A stretch of 64,000 nucleotides of DNA from Streptosporangium sp. NBC_01495. GTDB taxonomy: Bacteria > Actinomycetota > Actinomycetes > Streptosporangiales > Streptosporangiaceae. Below are positions 1 through 8,737 of the stretch, piece after piece. Below the pieces are notes generated by a model. It did no database searches. It was not told the DNA's origin and was given only the letters and a program-made list of their open reading frames with translations. The first letter of the stretch is position 1. The number at the start of each line of letters is the position of its first letter. Both the position numbers and the translations under genes were made by a program. The stretch covers positions 1 to 64,000 of the forward strand of contig NZ_CP109431.1 in the NCBI RefSeq assembly GCF_036250735.1, in the 5' to 3' direction.

Positions 1-1
1 G

Positions 2-676
2 GAAATTGGTATCCAAGAGGCGCAGGCGCGGCTGGCCGAGCTCGTCGAGCGGGCCGGGGCGGGCGAGCCGGTGCTGCTGCGTCGCCGCGGCCCCGAGCGC
101 AACGCCGCGGCCCTGCTACCGGTCGCGGCGATCGAGGTCTGGCAGGCCCACCTGGCCGAGCAAGAAGCCGAGCGGCGGCGCCGCGCCGAGGAGACCGCGC
201 TCGGTGAGCGCCGACCGGCCGGAGCGCGCGGCGCGGTGTGCCCGGGCTGTCGCAGCTCGTTCATGCACGTGGTCTTCACCGGCCCGGTCGTCATCGCGCT
301 CGTCAACACCGCCGACCCCACCGCGGGCGTCCAGGCGGCCGTGGCCGACACCGACCCGGCGATGGCCGAGAAGGTGGCGTTCGTGCGCTGCGCCTCGTGC
401 TGGGAGCCGATGGGAGACCGGCCCCGTGAGCACGGCGCCCCGGCCTACCGCGCGGCCGTCGACATCGCCGAGAACGCCTCCTGGAGCGACGTGGTGTGGG
501 AGACGGGCAACCCCTACGTCGTGGCCGAACACGAGATGGGGCGGGCCTCGCGGATCGTGCTCGCCCATGACCTGGCCCGGGGAAAGGTCCGCCGGGTTAC
601 CCGGTGGGAGTGGCTGACCGGCATCACCGACGAGGAACGCGAGCAGCTGCGCCGCCAGCTCGATGACGACTTCTGA
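2..676 (+). CDS. Protein with Phd-like antitoxin N-terminus, 5' partial
   Basis: The frame is open from the left edge, so the start lies outside the window. The first ~45 visible residues (EIGIQEAQARLAELVERAG, then a basic RRRG turn) resemble the Phd/YefM antitoxin fold that binds operator DNA. The middle has CPGC and a later CASC pair that could form a zinc site, and the C-terminus is acidic and helical (EEREQLRRQL). Such antitoxin-like domains with C-terminal extensions are common in actinobacterial accessory DNA; no toxin partner is visible. The last ~78 codons are duplicated at 2223-2458. The Phd-like call is by pattern only; the extension is unassigned. Confidence 0.6.
   Translation, partial: EIGIQEAQARLAELVERAGAGEPVLLRRRGPERNAAALLPVAAIEVWQAHLAEQEAERRRRAEETALGERRPAGARGAVCPGCRSSFMHVVFTGPVVIALVNTADPTAGVQAAVADTDPAMAEKVAFVRCASCWEPMGDRPREHGAPAYRAAVDIAENASWSDVVWETGNPYVVAEHEMGRASRIVLAHDLARGKVRRVTRWEWLTGITDEEREQLRRQLDDDF
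437..672 (+). repeat. Direct repeat, copy 1 (236 bp)
   Basis: This stretch, the 3' end of the gene at the left edge, recurs at 2223-2458 at a constant offset of 1786 bp with only a few substitutions (one at 451 and several in the last dozen bases). The two copies flank the CoiA-like gene. Confidence 0.9.
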
Positions 677-734
677 CCGGCCCTGGAGATGGAATTGGAG
701 CCGGTCACCGACACGGTCTTCGCCGCCTCCAGTC

Positions 735-882
735 CTGCCCGTTGGCGAACACCCCAGCCGTCTCCACGAGTTTGGCGGCCGTGAACTGGGCGCCGACCGC
801 GCCGACCACGCCGGAGCTGCACAGCCACAGGACGGCCTGGGCGATCTCCTCGGTGGTGCCGAGCCGGTTGAGGGCAGGGCTT
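735..882 (-). pseudogene. Short-chain dehydrogenase/reductase C-terminal remnant
   Basis: On the minus strand this reads NRLGTTEEIAQAVLWLCSS followed by VVGAVGAQFTAA. The pattern is the C-terminal part of classical SDR enzymes (RxGxPEEIAxAVLWLcSd...tG). No catalytic or nucleotide-binding part is present, so it is a leftover of a deleted gene. Confidence 0.6.
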
Positions 883-895
883 TCGTGTTGTCATG

Positions 896-922
896 GCCCG
901 CGCAACTCGTAGTTGCGCGGGC
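896..922. terminator. GC-rich hairpin, possible terminator
   Basis: GCCCGCGCAACT and AGTTGCGCGGGC form a perfect 12-bp stem with a 3-nt loop. It lies just past the 3' end of the minus-strand CoiA-like gene. There is no T tract, as is usual for high-GC actinobacterial terminators. Confidence 0.55.
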
Positions 923-981
923 GATGGTGTTCCGCCCCTGTCACATCCAGGCGAGCACGGACCGGCGCGGGAGGCAGGCGG

Positions 982-2001
982 TCAGCTGGTACTGGCTCGC
1001 TTGAGCAGGGCCTTGATCGCTCGGTTGTCGTCGCTGGACAGGCTTTCGCGGTGGGCCTTGCGCAGTGCGTGCAGGCGCCGTGCGCACCGGGCCTTGTTCT
1101 TGCGGTCTTCCAGGACCAGCGCCTCTTCCAGGTGCGCGATGGCGTCCTTGAACTCGTTGGCGATCCGCTCTTCGGAACGGGGCGCGGGCACCCTCACTGT
1201 GGGCGTGTGCTGCCAAGTGGGCTCTGACGCACGTGGACGGGGAGTCCTGTGCCCGGAGGCAGGGCCGGATGTCACGGGCGGTGTGGGCGCGGGCGGCCGG
1301 GGAGCCCGGTTGGGCGCGGGCACATACCGGCTGATGCGGCCCCAGTCCCCCACATTGTCCGGGGTGGACAGGAAGACCTGCAGGGTCGCCGAGGTCGCGG
1401 TCGGGACGAACCTGATTTGTGCGTAGGCGATGCCCTGGCTGTCCAGGATCGCCCGTACCTCGGTGTTGCGCTCGTGCACGAACCAGTCCCACTCGCGCCC
1501 CCGCGCGGACGCGGCGTTCTGCTGGACCTGCATGATCGTGACGTCGCCGAGCACGATGCGGGTGTCCCTGGTGCCGACGGGGCCGCTGATGTGCATGTAG
1601 CGGGCGTCGTGGCGATCGAGGGGGTCGAAAAAGTCGACCTGTCCCTCAGGAAGGTCGCGGCCTCGGCGCCAGCACTTCAGCTCGGCCCAGATGATTGGGG
1701 CCTCGATGTCGAGCCGGCCCCGGTTCTTCTGCGCCCGGCTGCACTGCGCCTCGCTCTCGCCGTAGTGATAGAAGTGCGGGATCTTCTCGTCGCTAATGCG
1801 GGTGAAGAGCTGGCGCCCGCACCCGTTGACCGTCCCGCACCAGAAATTCACACCGTCATGCTCCTGACGGAACTCTAGGGCGGCGTCGTATTCCAAGGGC
1901 AGGAAGACGGCGTCCTGGGAGTCGGCAGTCGGACCTTTGACGGCCGTCTGCACCAGGCGGCGATCTTGTGCTGCTCCGGAAGTCGAGCGGAATTGGGTCA
2001 A
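982..2001 (-). CDS. CoiA-like competence-type protein
   Basis: About 339 residues. The N-terminal half has the arrangement of CoiA-family proteins: a zinc-ribbon-like segment (FWCGTVNGCGRQLF) followed by HFYHYGES and a Cys, then a mixed region with WAELKCW where the family carries its nuclease-like core. A proline-rich linker leads to a basic helical tail (LHALRKAHRESLSSDDNRA). I chose the TTG at 2001 because GGAAGGAG sits about seven bases upstream; a longer reading from TTG 2019 would start inside that site. CoiA proteins are linked to DNA uptake and recombination; the role here is unknown. Confidence 0.5.
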   Translation of the reverse strand: MTQFRSTSGAAQDRRLVQTAVKGPTADSQDAVFLPLEYDAALEFRQEHDGVNFWCGTVNGCGRQLFTRISDEKIPHFYHYGESEAQCSRAQKNRGRLDIEAPIIWAELKCWRRGRDLPEGQVDFFDPLDRHDARYMHISGPVGTRDTRIVLGDVTIMQVQQNAASARGREWDWFVHERNTEVRAILDSQGIAYAQIRFVPTATSATLQVFLSTPDNVGDWGRISRYVPAPNRAPRPPAPTPPVTSGPASGHRTPRPRASEPTWQHTPTVRVPAPRSEERIANEFKDAIAHLEEALVLEDRKNKARCARRLHALRKAHRESLSSDDNRAIKALLKRASTS

Positions 2002-2213
2002 GTGTGGAACTCCTTCCAAACACCAGCCCGGGTTCGGCCCCGAACCGCTACAGGTCGCAGAGCGTCACCGCTGGGACTACACGAACCACCAGATGTAGTG
2101 GTTTGCAGGTTAATGATGCCCTACAGCTAGGACATTTAGCACGCAAGTTCGGATAACCCCAGCTCAAGTCGCGTGTCTCTTTCACCCAGAGTCATACGGG
2201 CTGTTCGCGTCGC

Positions 2214-2465
2214 GTGTCCTTGGCCCCGGCCTACCGTGCGGCCGTCGACATCGCCGAGAACGCCTCCTGGAGCGACGTGGTGTGGGAGACGGGCAACCCC
2301 TACGTCGTGGCCGAACACGAGATGGGGCGGGCCTCGCGGATCGTGCTCGCCCATGACCTGGCCCGGGGAAAGGTCCGCCGGGTTACCCGGTGGGAGTGGC
2401 TGACCGGCATCACCGACGAGGAACGCGAGCAGCTGCGCCGCCAGCTCGACGACGAGGAGCTCTGA
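2214..2465 (+). pseudogene. Truncated duplicate of the left-edge gene
   Basis: Codes for the last ~78 residues of the left-edge protein (AYRAAVDIAENASWSDVV onwards) with a slightly different end (DDEEL instead of DDDF). The N-terminal antitoxin-like part is missing and the apparent GTG start belongs to unrelated sequence, so it is probably not functional. Confidence 0.65.
2223..2458 (+). repeat. Direct repeat, copy 2 (236 bp)
   Basis: Second copy of the repeat at 437-672. Its boundaries coincide with the truncated reading frame. Confidence 0.9.
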
Positions 2466-2480
2466 CCATGGCCCGCCTGG

Positions 2481-3212
2481 TCACAGGCCCCACAGTCCTT
2501 TTCCCAGTGTGGTGAGGCCGCCGCTCAGCGCGAGCAGCAGCACGATCAGCCGGGCCCGTCTTTCGGGCACCCGCTGGGCGAGTGCTTTGCCGATCGCCGA
2601 GCCTGTCGCGATCGCGGCCGCCACCAGCAGCCAGAGCGGTGTGGTGAGCTGGGGCAGGCCCTTGGCGGCGACGGAGAGGGTGTTCACCACGAGTCCGTAG
2701 AACTGCGCGTTCGGCACGAACTCCCGTACCGTCCAGCCCGCGTTGACCGCGTACAGGGAGACCGCGGGGCCGCCCACTCCGGCCGAGGAGTTCATGAACC
2801 CGCTCGCGGCACCGGCGGCCACCGCGCCCGTGGCCCCGCGTAAGGCGGGCACCCGAGCGCCCCACATCACCAGTGCCGCGGCCACGCTCACCAGCAGCCC
2901 CGTACCGGCCAGCAGCACCGGTTCGGGTAGGCGGGCGGCCACCCAGGCTCCGGCCGGTACCGTGCAGGCGGCCGCGGCGACCAGGGGGACCATCGCGGTC
3001 AGGCGCACCTGGCGCCAGGTGCCGGCGAGCCCGACCGCGCTGATGACACCGGCCGCGCAGTTGGCCAGCACCACCCCCTGGTCCGGGCCGAGCAGCAGCA
3101 CCAGGGCGGGCACCGCCACGAGCGCGAACCCGATCCCCGCCAGCCGCTGCACCGACGCGCCCACCACCACGATCACTCCCAGCACGACGGCAACGGCCCA
3201 ACTACTCGCCAC
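2481..3212 (-). CDS. TauE/SafE-family membrane exporter
   Basis: About 243 residues, almost wholly hydrophobic, with around eight membrane segments in two similar halves. The first half has GIGFALVAVPALVLLLGPDQ and the second SGFMNSSAGVGGPAVSLYA, both diagnostic of the TauE/SafE family, which exports sulfite or organosulfonates. I chose GTG 3212 because GAGGAGG lies six bases upstream; an upstream reading adds residues overlapping the ribosome-binding site. It stands alone, with no sulfur genes near, so the substrate is unknown. Confidence 0.85.
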   Translation of the reverse strand: MASSWAVAVVLGVIVVVGASVQRLAGIGFALVAVPALVLLLGPDQGVVLANCAAGVISAVGLAGTWRQVRLTAMVPLVAAAACTVPAGAWVAARLPEPVLLAGTGLLVSVAAALVMWGARVPALRGATGAVAAGAASGFMNSSAGVGGPAVSLYAVNAGWTVREFVPNAQFYGLVVNTLSVAAKGLPQLTTPLWLLVAAAIATGSAIGKALAQRVPERRARLIVLLLALSGGLTTLGKGLWGL

Positions 3213-3335
3213 GAACACCTCCTCGCGGGTGCTCTTCACCAGTGATCAGACGCAGCCTTCACCCGACGGGGCAGCGGGGCTTGCGCGCGCAGCAGGGTCG
3301 GCGGGGGCAGATCCGGAGTGGAGATCGGCGCCGTG

Positions 3336-3681
3336 TTAGCGGAAACGGTCCAGGGCGTCGGCGTGGCCCTCCATTCTGTGGCTCGCGCTGTCCAGGGCGC
3401 TTGCGTGCTGGTTCAACGCCGTTGAGTGCTCGGCCAGCGTCACCGTCTGTGCGGCCGCCTGGTCGTGGCCGTGACGCAGCTCGTGGTAGATCGCTTGGAG
3501 TATCAGCAGCTGCGCATCGGCCCCGTCGCTCGCCGAAAGTGCGATCGGCCAGTTCGGCCGCGGTCTTGTTCTCGTAGCCGATGTGGCCGTAGGCGGACTC
3601 GGCGAGTTGGTAGAGCTGTTCGGCCTTGGCCCGGTCGCTGGGGGGCTTGTCATCGGGGGTGGGGGTCTGGGAGGTGTCCAC
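3336..3681 (-). pseudogene. Small actinobacterial protein gene, frameshifted
   Basis: The reading starts at GTG 3681 with AKAEQLYQLAESAYGHIGYE and ends at 3336 with QAIYHELRHGHDQAA and HASALDSASHRMEGHADALD, but the halves are in different frames. One extra G in CTGGCCGATCGC (about 3548) would join them as AAELAIALSASDG. The joined product is a helical ~115-residue protein of a kind found beside actinobacterial integrative elements. It could also be a sequencing error. Confidence 0.55.
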
Positions 3682-3886
3682 GAAGACGACGGTAACCCGG
3701 ATACCTGGGCAACGCCGTGATGCGCACCAGAGTTCGCCCGACAGCGCTGTTGCTCGCAGCGCAGGCTACTCAAGCTGCCTCAGCAACGCGGCCGCGGCCG
3801 CCGACCGGCGTGCCGGTGGCGAGCAGTCGGGTGGCGGCGGCTGCGGTGAAGGCCGGCGCCTGCCGGTGCGGTCGAACGACAAGACC

Positions 3887-4099
3887 ATGGTGACGTTCAA
3901 GTTCACCGTGAACAGGAACCACCTGCCGCAGCGCCTGACCACGTCCTTCCCGGCCACCGGCATCTACGACAGCACCGCGTGAGAAGGCAAGACGATCAGC
4001 GTCGAGACCCGTTTCACCGGCTGGGGCGCCAAGGTCTCCATCAAGGCGCCGCCTGCGAACAAGGTGACGACCAAGCTTGAGAACAGCGACGGGGTATGA
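3887..4099 (+). pseudogene. Remnant of a beta-rich protein with internal stop
   Basis: Reads MVTFKFTVNRNHLPQRL...FPATGIYDSTA, a TGA at 3980-3982, then in the same frame EGKTISVETRFTGWGAKV...KLENSDGV and a stop. The alternating hydrophobic pattern suggests beta strands, perhaps of an exported protein; the sequence just upstream is Gly/Ala-rich but not in a convincing frame. The family is not recognised. Confidence 0.45.
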
Positions 4100-4256
4100 C
4101 AGCGGTCGGCGGCCTGACGGCGGCACTGTTGCCATGGGACGAGCTGGCCGCAGTGACACCGCGGCCACGCCGGTGACCAGTGTTGCCATGTCGCCGGCCC
4201 GCGTTCTTGTCGGTGCTCGCTGGCGCGATCGGTCCATGCCGGCACCGGGTACCTCA

Positions 4257-4455
4257 TCGATCGCGTCTTTCTGGGATGCCGCCTCCTCCTTCGACGACGC
4301 CGATCACGGTCTTCGCGATCCCCAGGTCAAGACCGCATGGGCACGACGGCTGCGCTCCTGGTTGCCCGGTTTCCAGCTGACGTGCTGGAGCTGGGCTGTG
4401 GCACCAGCTCACTGTCGTTGCTGCTCGCACAGCAGGGGCACCGGCCGGTCGGGGA
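4257..4455 (+). pseudogene. SAM-dependent methyltransferase remnant, frameshifted
   Basis: One frame reads FWDAASSFDDADHGLRDPQV and WARRLRSWLP. A shift near 4370 continues as PADVLELGCGTSSLSLLLAQ. This is the start of a class I methyltransferase with the 'W-DAA-FD-DHGL' lead and motif I (LELGCGT). The rest of the fold is absent. Confidence 0.6.
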
Positions 4456-4577
4456 CACCTGTCATCGCGCACTGGCTGGCTGGTGACATGTTCGTTTGCT
4501 CACTTGTTTGGTAAGCACCTTCTTCGCAGGTCAGTGCGGGTGCCGAACGGGGTCGGTGTGTGCCGTCCACCCTGCTC

Positions 4578-4634
4578 CTTACGGATTCCGTAAGTTACTT
4601 ACCTCGTAAGGCTGATACTTACGGTGTCCGTAAG
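4578..4634. promoter_or_regulatory. Three palindromic operator sites
   Basis: CTTACGGATTCCGTAAG (4578-4594) is a perfect palindrome. CTTACCTCGTAAG (4598-4610) and CTTACGGTGTCCGTAAG (4618-4634) share its CTTAC/GTAAG half sites. The array ends 13 bases before the next start codon, which suggests it is the autoregulatory or phage-type operator of that HTH gene. Confidence 0.7.
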
Positions 4635-4647
4635 TTAGCGTGGGAGT

Positions 4648-6081
4648 ATGAACCTCGGAACCTCCGACATCGCCCGGCTGCTGGGCATCTCCCGGCCCCG
4701 GGTATGGCAACTGCGCAAGGACCCCACCTTCCCCGAGCCGATGGGCCGAGACGATCACGGGCGGGAGTACTGGGACGAGACCGACATCCTGCGGTGGGCG
4801 GCCACCACCCGCAAGGACCTGGCCGCCAAGGCGCCTTTGCTGTGGCGGCCCACCTCCGGCCAGCAGGCCCCGCTGCTCGGCGTGGCGACGGTCGACCGCT
4901 ACGCGATCGTGCTCTGGGACAGCGAGGTCGGCCGCATCGGCCAGGTCTACGCCCAAGGCGGGCTGCCGGCCATCGGCCCGGAAGAGGTCCTGCGGGAACT
5001 CCTCGCGCGGCTGAGCGCCGACACGCTCATCGGCCAGGACGCCGGGCATTTTGACCGCTGGGGACCCGACCTGCGCGCCGTCGACGCCTTCGCCCCCGAC
5101 CGCATTTACCAGCCCCGTTGGGAAGACCTCGCCCGCGTCCTGGGCACCCCGGCCCCCTACTGGCCGAGCGGACTCATCCAGCCAGAGGAGATGGCCCGCT
5201 GGCGGCCGGGCATGCCGCCGCCTGCGGTGCCCCCGCGCCACCCCGAACTGGACACCGGACCGCTGGATCGGCTGCACCGCGACCAGCCAAACACTCCCGC
5301 CGGCCGCACCGTCTTGCACCTGGCACGCGAGATCGACGCCCAGACCGTGAAAAGTGCCAAACTCAATATCAAGGTGCTGGACAAAGGCGTCGATCGGCAG
5401 TTCATCGCGCTGGCCGCCACCGTGCTGGAACCTGCCCCCTTCGACGAGCTGGACGAGGTCACGCAGCGCGCCGGCTGGCGTGACATCCTCGACCGCGCGG
5501 ACTCTCTGGCCCGTGAGTGCGTCCTGCTGGCTGCTGACTGGGACGGCGGCCGGTACTTCCCCTTCTCAACCTTCCACACCCTGCGCCCCGAGCACTCTCC
5601 CGAGGTCCGCGCCTGGCAGGCGAGGCTCGAGCCGGCCGACCCCACCGCCGCCATGTTCCGGCTGTCGCGGCACGAGGCGCGTGCCTGCTTCACCGACCCC
5701 GTCACCGGCCTGCCCGCCCTCATCGATCGCAACGGCGAGCTGCGTGCCGCGGTGCCCCAGCGGCTGTACACAACGGCCCCTCTGCGTGAGGTCATCTTGC
5801 GCGACAGCCGCGTGTGGATCCGTACCGAGGATGGGGTGCTCCACCTCGCCCCCGAGCAGTCCGGCTGCGGGCTGGGCTGGGGCTACGGCGGATCGGGGCC
5901 GACCACTTTGGCCTACCTGCTTCATCTGCTCCTTGACGACATCACCGCCGTGGCCCCGGAATACGTCCCCACCAACGACACCCCGCTGCCCGACGGGCTG
6001 TGGGAACTCATCAAAACCACCCCCCGGGCCGAAGGCGCCACCTACACCCGCGCCCAACTGCTCGCCGCCCGCAACGCCTGA
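4648..6081 (+). CDS. AlpA/MerR-like HTH protein with large unassigned domain
   Basis: 477 residues. Residues 1-55 form an AlpA-type winged helix (DIARLLGISRPRVWQLRKD, then the W-x-x-DI-W wing-like YWDETDILRWA), as in excisionase-type regulators. The remaining ~400 residues contain WGPDLRAVDAF, a central helical region and a C-terminal GCGLGWGYGGSGP segment; I recognise no family. The ATG at 4648 has GGGAG only two bases away, so translation may be effectively leaderless. The three palindromes just upstream suggest autoregulation. After the TGA the same frame stays codon-like for ~30 more codons (see findings). Confidence 0.7.
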   Translation: MNLGTSDIARLLGISRPRVWQLRKDPTFPEPMGRDDHGREYWDETDILRWAATTRKDLAAKAPLLWRPTSGQQAPLLGVATVDRYAIVLWDSEVGRIGQVYAQGGLPAIGPEEVLRELLARLSADTLIGQDAGHFDRWGPDLRAVDAFAPDRIYQPRWEDLARVLGTPAPYWPSGLIQPEEMARWRPGMPPPAVPPRHPELDTGPLDRLHRDQPNTPAGRTVLHLAREIDAQTVKSAKLNIKVLDKGVDRQFIALAATVLEPAPFDELDEVTQRAGWRDILDRADSLARECVLLAADWDGGRYFPFSTFHTLRPEHSPEVRAWQARLEPADPTAAMFRLSRHEARACFTDPVTGLPALIDRNGELRAAVPQRLYTTAPLREVILRDSRVWIRTEDGVLHLAPEQSGCGLGWGYGGSGPTTLAYLLHLLLDDITAVAPEYVPTNDTPLPDGLWELIKTTPRAEGATYTRAQLLAARNA

Positions 6082-6207
6082 CGTCAGATCACCACCCGGC
6101 ACGGCACCGTGCAGGGCATCGGCCACCGCCACGTCCGCATGCTCCAACGCGCGGACGGCTACGGCTACGCAACCCATTCAGAAGCTCTGCACCGTGCCGC
6201 GTTTCCT

Positions 6208-6227
6208 CCCCCGCCTGAAGGCGGGGG
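6208..6227. repeat. IS200/IS605-type terminal hairpin
   Basis: CCCCCGCCTGAAGGCGGGGG is a perfect 9-bp stem with a 2-nt loop in a CCT...TATCC setting. It resembles the right-end hairpins of IS200/IS605 (TnpB) elements in actinomycetes. No TnpA or TnpB gene is beside it, so it would be a leftover end or just a strong hairpin. Confidence 0.45.
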
Positions 6228-6288
6228 TATCCATGCTGGAGGAATTTGATGAACTACGGGAAGGCACCTACCGTAGGAAACGGTTCCA

Positions 6289-6402
6289 TTGCAGATCCGC
6301 CCCGCCGCGCAGAAGCTGGTGGCCGACATCCGGCTGCACTCGACCGGCGGCCGGATGCCGGTCTCCAGCGTGAAGGTCTCCAAGGGCTTCCCCATCGTGT
6401 GA
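6289..6402 (+). pseudogene. Small coding remnant of unknown family
   Basis: Reads IRPAAQKLVADIRLHSTGGR then PVSSVKVSKGFPIV and a stop. Nearly every third codon position is G or C, so it has been translated at some time. The TTG start at 6289 is not convincing; it is probably the 3' end of a lost gene. Confidence 0.35.
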
Positions 6403-6511
6403 AGCCGCTGGCTCCCCTACTCGGACACGCTGCCGTCGACACCCGCGCCCGTCCCGCGGTCTCCCCCAAGCTCCCTGGTCGGTAGCCGCTGCCTGCTGGC
6501 AGGATCTCACC

Positions 6512-6991
6512 GTGGCACTTCAGATATCGGTGTGCGGCCCGCGCGACTGCACGGGTGAAGACGAGTCCAACGCCCGTGAGGTCGGCAGGCTGCTGGCGGA
6601 GCGGGGCGCGGTGGTGGTCTGCGGTGGTTACACCGGGGTCATGGCCGCCGTAGCATCCGGCGCCCGGTTGGCGGGTGGGACGGTAGTCGGCATCCTGTCC
6701 CGGCCGGACAGGGAGGACGCCAACCCGGACCTTTCCATCGTGATCCCGACGGGTGTCGGGGAGGCGCGAAACAACATCATCGTCAACTCGGGGGACGCCG
6801 TGATCGTCATCGGCGGGTCATGGGGCACGCTGTCGGAGCTGGCGCTCGCGATGCGCCGCGGCCGGGTCCCCGTGGTCCAGCTCGGCGGCTGGCAACTCCT
6901 CGACCGTGAGGGGCACCCGGTCGCCGGTGTCAGGCACGTCTCGTCTCCGGAGGAGGCGCTGGCGGCTACCGGGCTCTGGCCTGACCGCTGA
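6512..6991 (+). CDS. LOG/SLOG-family nucleotide-binding protein (TIGR00725-like)
   Basis: 159 residues with a Rossmann-like SLOG fold. GGYTGVMAAVASGA is the first nucleotide-binding loop, PTGVGEARNNIIVNSGDA the central segment, and IGGSWGTLSELALA the P-GG-GT-E-type loop near residue 108. Relatives include LOG cytokinin-activating phosphoribohydrolases and TIGR00725 proteins, which handle nucleotide-derived ligands; the catalytic E is kept in the TLSE motif. The start is GTG at 6512. It is separated by 80 bases from the MFS gene downstream. Confidence 0.8.
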   Translation: MALQISVCGPRDCTGEDESNAREVGRLLAERGAVVVCGGYTGVMAAVASGARLAGGTVVGILSRPDREDANPDLSIVIPTGVGEARNNIIVNSGDAVIVIGGSWGTLSELALAMRRGRVPVVQLGGWQLLDREGHPVAGVRHVSSPEEALAATGLWPDR

Positions 6992-7070
6992 TCTGGTGCG
7001 TTAGCGAGGATCTCGGCAGGGCAGAGGATTTCTCCCTCGTGAACCGTGGTCAGCCTCTACAGTCGCGGCG

Positions 7071-8309
7071 GTGGGATACCTGCGGCTGTTACGCCAACGG
7101 CCTGTGCTCGTTCTCTGGCTCGCCGAGATGCTTTCGGTCTTCGGTGACCGGTTCTTCACCCTTGCCCTGACCTGGACGGCCTGGCAGCGCGAGGGTGCGG
7201 TCGCGATGGGCCTGGTGGTGGTCGTCGAGTCGATTCCCCATATCCTCATCGGCGCGTTCGGCCGCAAACTCATCGCCCGCTTCGCGTCGTTTCGCGCGCT
7301 GGCCGGGGTTGAGATCGCCCAGGTCGTCGTGGTGGGGGCGATGCCGTGGCTGTGGGACTCCATTGGCCTGGCCGGGGTGCTGGTCGTGCTCGCCCTGATC
7401 GGCACCGCGGACGCCATCACCAACCCCAGCCTGGCCGCCCTGGTCCCCGACCTCGTCCACCGCGACCAGATTCGCCAAGTCACCGCTCTGATGGACCTCA
7501 CCGGGCGGCTCACTTGGGTATTGGGCCCCGGCACCGCGGCCGTTCTGCTGGTGTGGATGCCCGCTGAGCAGCTGTTCTTGCTGGACGCGGCCACGTTCGT
7601 CGTCTCCGGCGCCGCGTTCGCGTGGCTGGGCCGCCGCTTCCGCCCCACGGCCCGGCGCGACGCCCACCCTGAAAGTGCCGCTTCCCGCCCGGTTACGGCT
7701 CGTGCCCGGGTCGTCCTGCGGGCCCGCCCGCACATCACGTGCGCCCTGGTGTTGAGCACGATCGGCGAGGCGTGCGCCACGGTCGTCACCGTGGGCCTGC
7801 CGATCTGGCTGACCTCCCGGCTCGGCGCCGGCCCGGGCGCCTACGGCTTGGTTCTGACCGCGATGGGCGCCGGCTCCCTGGCTGGGAATCTGCTGGCCTC
7901 CTCCGCCAGCACCTTCGGCCGCTTCCCCGGCGGCTACTGCCTGGTGTGGGGCGCCCGCGGGCTGCTGCTGGCCCTGTACGCGGTCACCGGCGACGTCGCC
8001 CAGGTCGCCGCGGTCACCGCGGCCGTCGCCATCCTGACGCCGGTCACCTCGATCGGATTGACCACAGAGGTGTCGCGGTTGCCCAGCCCGGAGCGGCTGC
8101 GCGTGTTCGCCGTGGAGCTCACGGGCCTGCACTTGGCGGGGATGGGCAGCATGCTGGCCCTGCCCGCCCTCATCGTCGCCGCGCCCGCCCTGTCGTTCGC
8201 CGTGGCCGGCGCGGTGACCGCCGCAGCGAGCCTGCTGATCTGGCTACTGACCCGCGTACTTGATCGCCATCGTCTGACGGAACACGCTGACGCGTACGCC
8301 CGGACCTAG
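7071..8309 (+). CDS. MFS transporter
   Basis: 412 residues with about twelve hydrophobic segments. The N-terminus (LVLWLAEMLSVFGDRFFTLA) and the loop after segment two match the EntS-like MFS group of exporters. A polar stretch around residues 200-215 (RPTARRDAHPESAASRP) is the usual central loop between the six-helix halves. The start is GTG at 7071. The substrate cannot be told; neighbours give no pathway. Confidence 0.8.
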   Translation: MGYLRLLRQRPVLVLWLAEMLSVFGDRFFTLALTWTAWQREGAVAMGLVVVVESIPHILIGAFGRKLIARFASFRALAGVEIAQVVVVGAMPWLWDSIGLAGVLVVLALIGTADAITNPSLAALVPDLVHRDQIRQVTALMDLTGRLTWVLGPGTAAVLLVWMPAEQLFLLDAATFVVSGAAFAWLGRRFRPTARRDAHPESAASRPVTARARVVLRARPHITCALVLSTIGEACATVVTVGLPIWLTSRLGAGPGAYGLVLTAMGAGSLAGNLLASSASTFGRFPGGYCLVWGARGLLLALYAVTGDVAQVAAVTAAVAILTPVTSIGLTTEVSRLPSPERLRVFAVELTGLHLAGMGSMLALPALIVAAPALSFAVAGAVTAAASLLIWLLTRVLDRHRLTEHADAYART

Positions 8310-8737
8310 CCAGACGGCGCGCTCACCACCAGCATCCGGTACAGGCCCCCGGGGAGCTCGACGTCCACGGCGGTGAAGTACAGGAGTGCGACCTACTCGC
8401 CGCCGGTGTGTGCGTAGTGGATGACGGGCAACCGGACACCGCTCAAAAGCCGACCTGGACCAGATGTTCGCCTGGGTCCAGACCCAGGCCGTCGAGACCG
8501 GCTACCGCCCATGCGTAAGGATCCCCCTGGAGCTGTGACAGCGCGGGCGTACGCGATGCTCTGCTGTTCGTGGTCACCGCGTGCCGGGCCGGCGGCATCG
8601 TCGACGCCCAGATGTCCCGCCTCACTGCTGGATTTCGCGGCTTTTCTGCCGTTGTGCCGCGACGACGAGCGGCCCGATCGTTTTCCGCCGGCACTCGCTG
8701 TTAGCCAGGTGCTGGTCGGCAGGTTCCACCACCTCGC
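8306..8737. other. Region of gene debris
   Basis: No intact gene. On the minus strand 8427-8306 reads HYAHTGGE, a stop, then VALLYFTAVDVELPGGLYRM and a stop that overlaps the MFS stop. On the plus strand 8446-8538 reads KADLDQMFAWVQTQAVETGY to a TGA. Both have G/C-rich third positions and look like tail ends of lost genes. Confidence 0.4.

Noticed and set aside
982..2019. Long plus-strand frames antisense to the CoiA-like gene (for example 1249-1878)
   Set aside because: Typical shadows of a high-GC gene: no motifs and no start signals.
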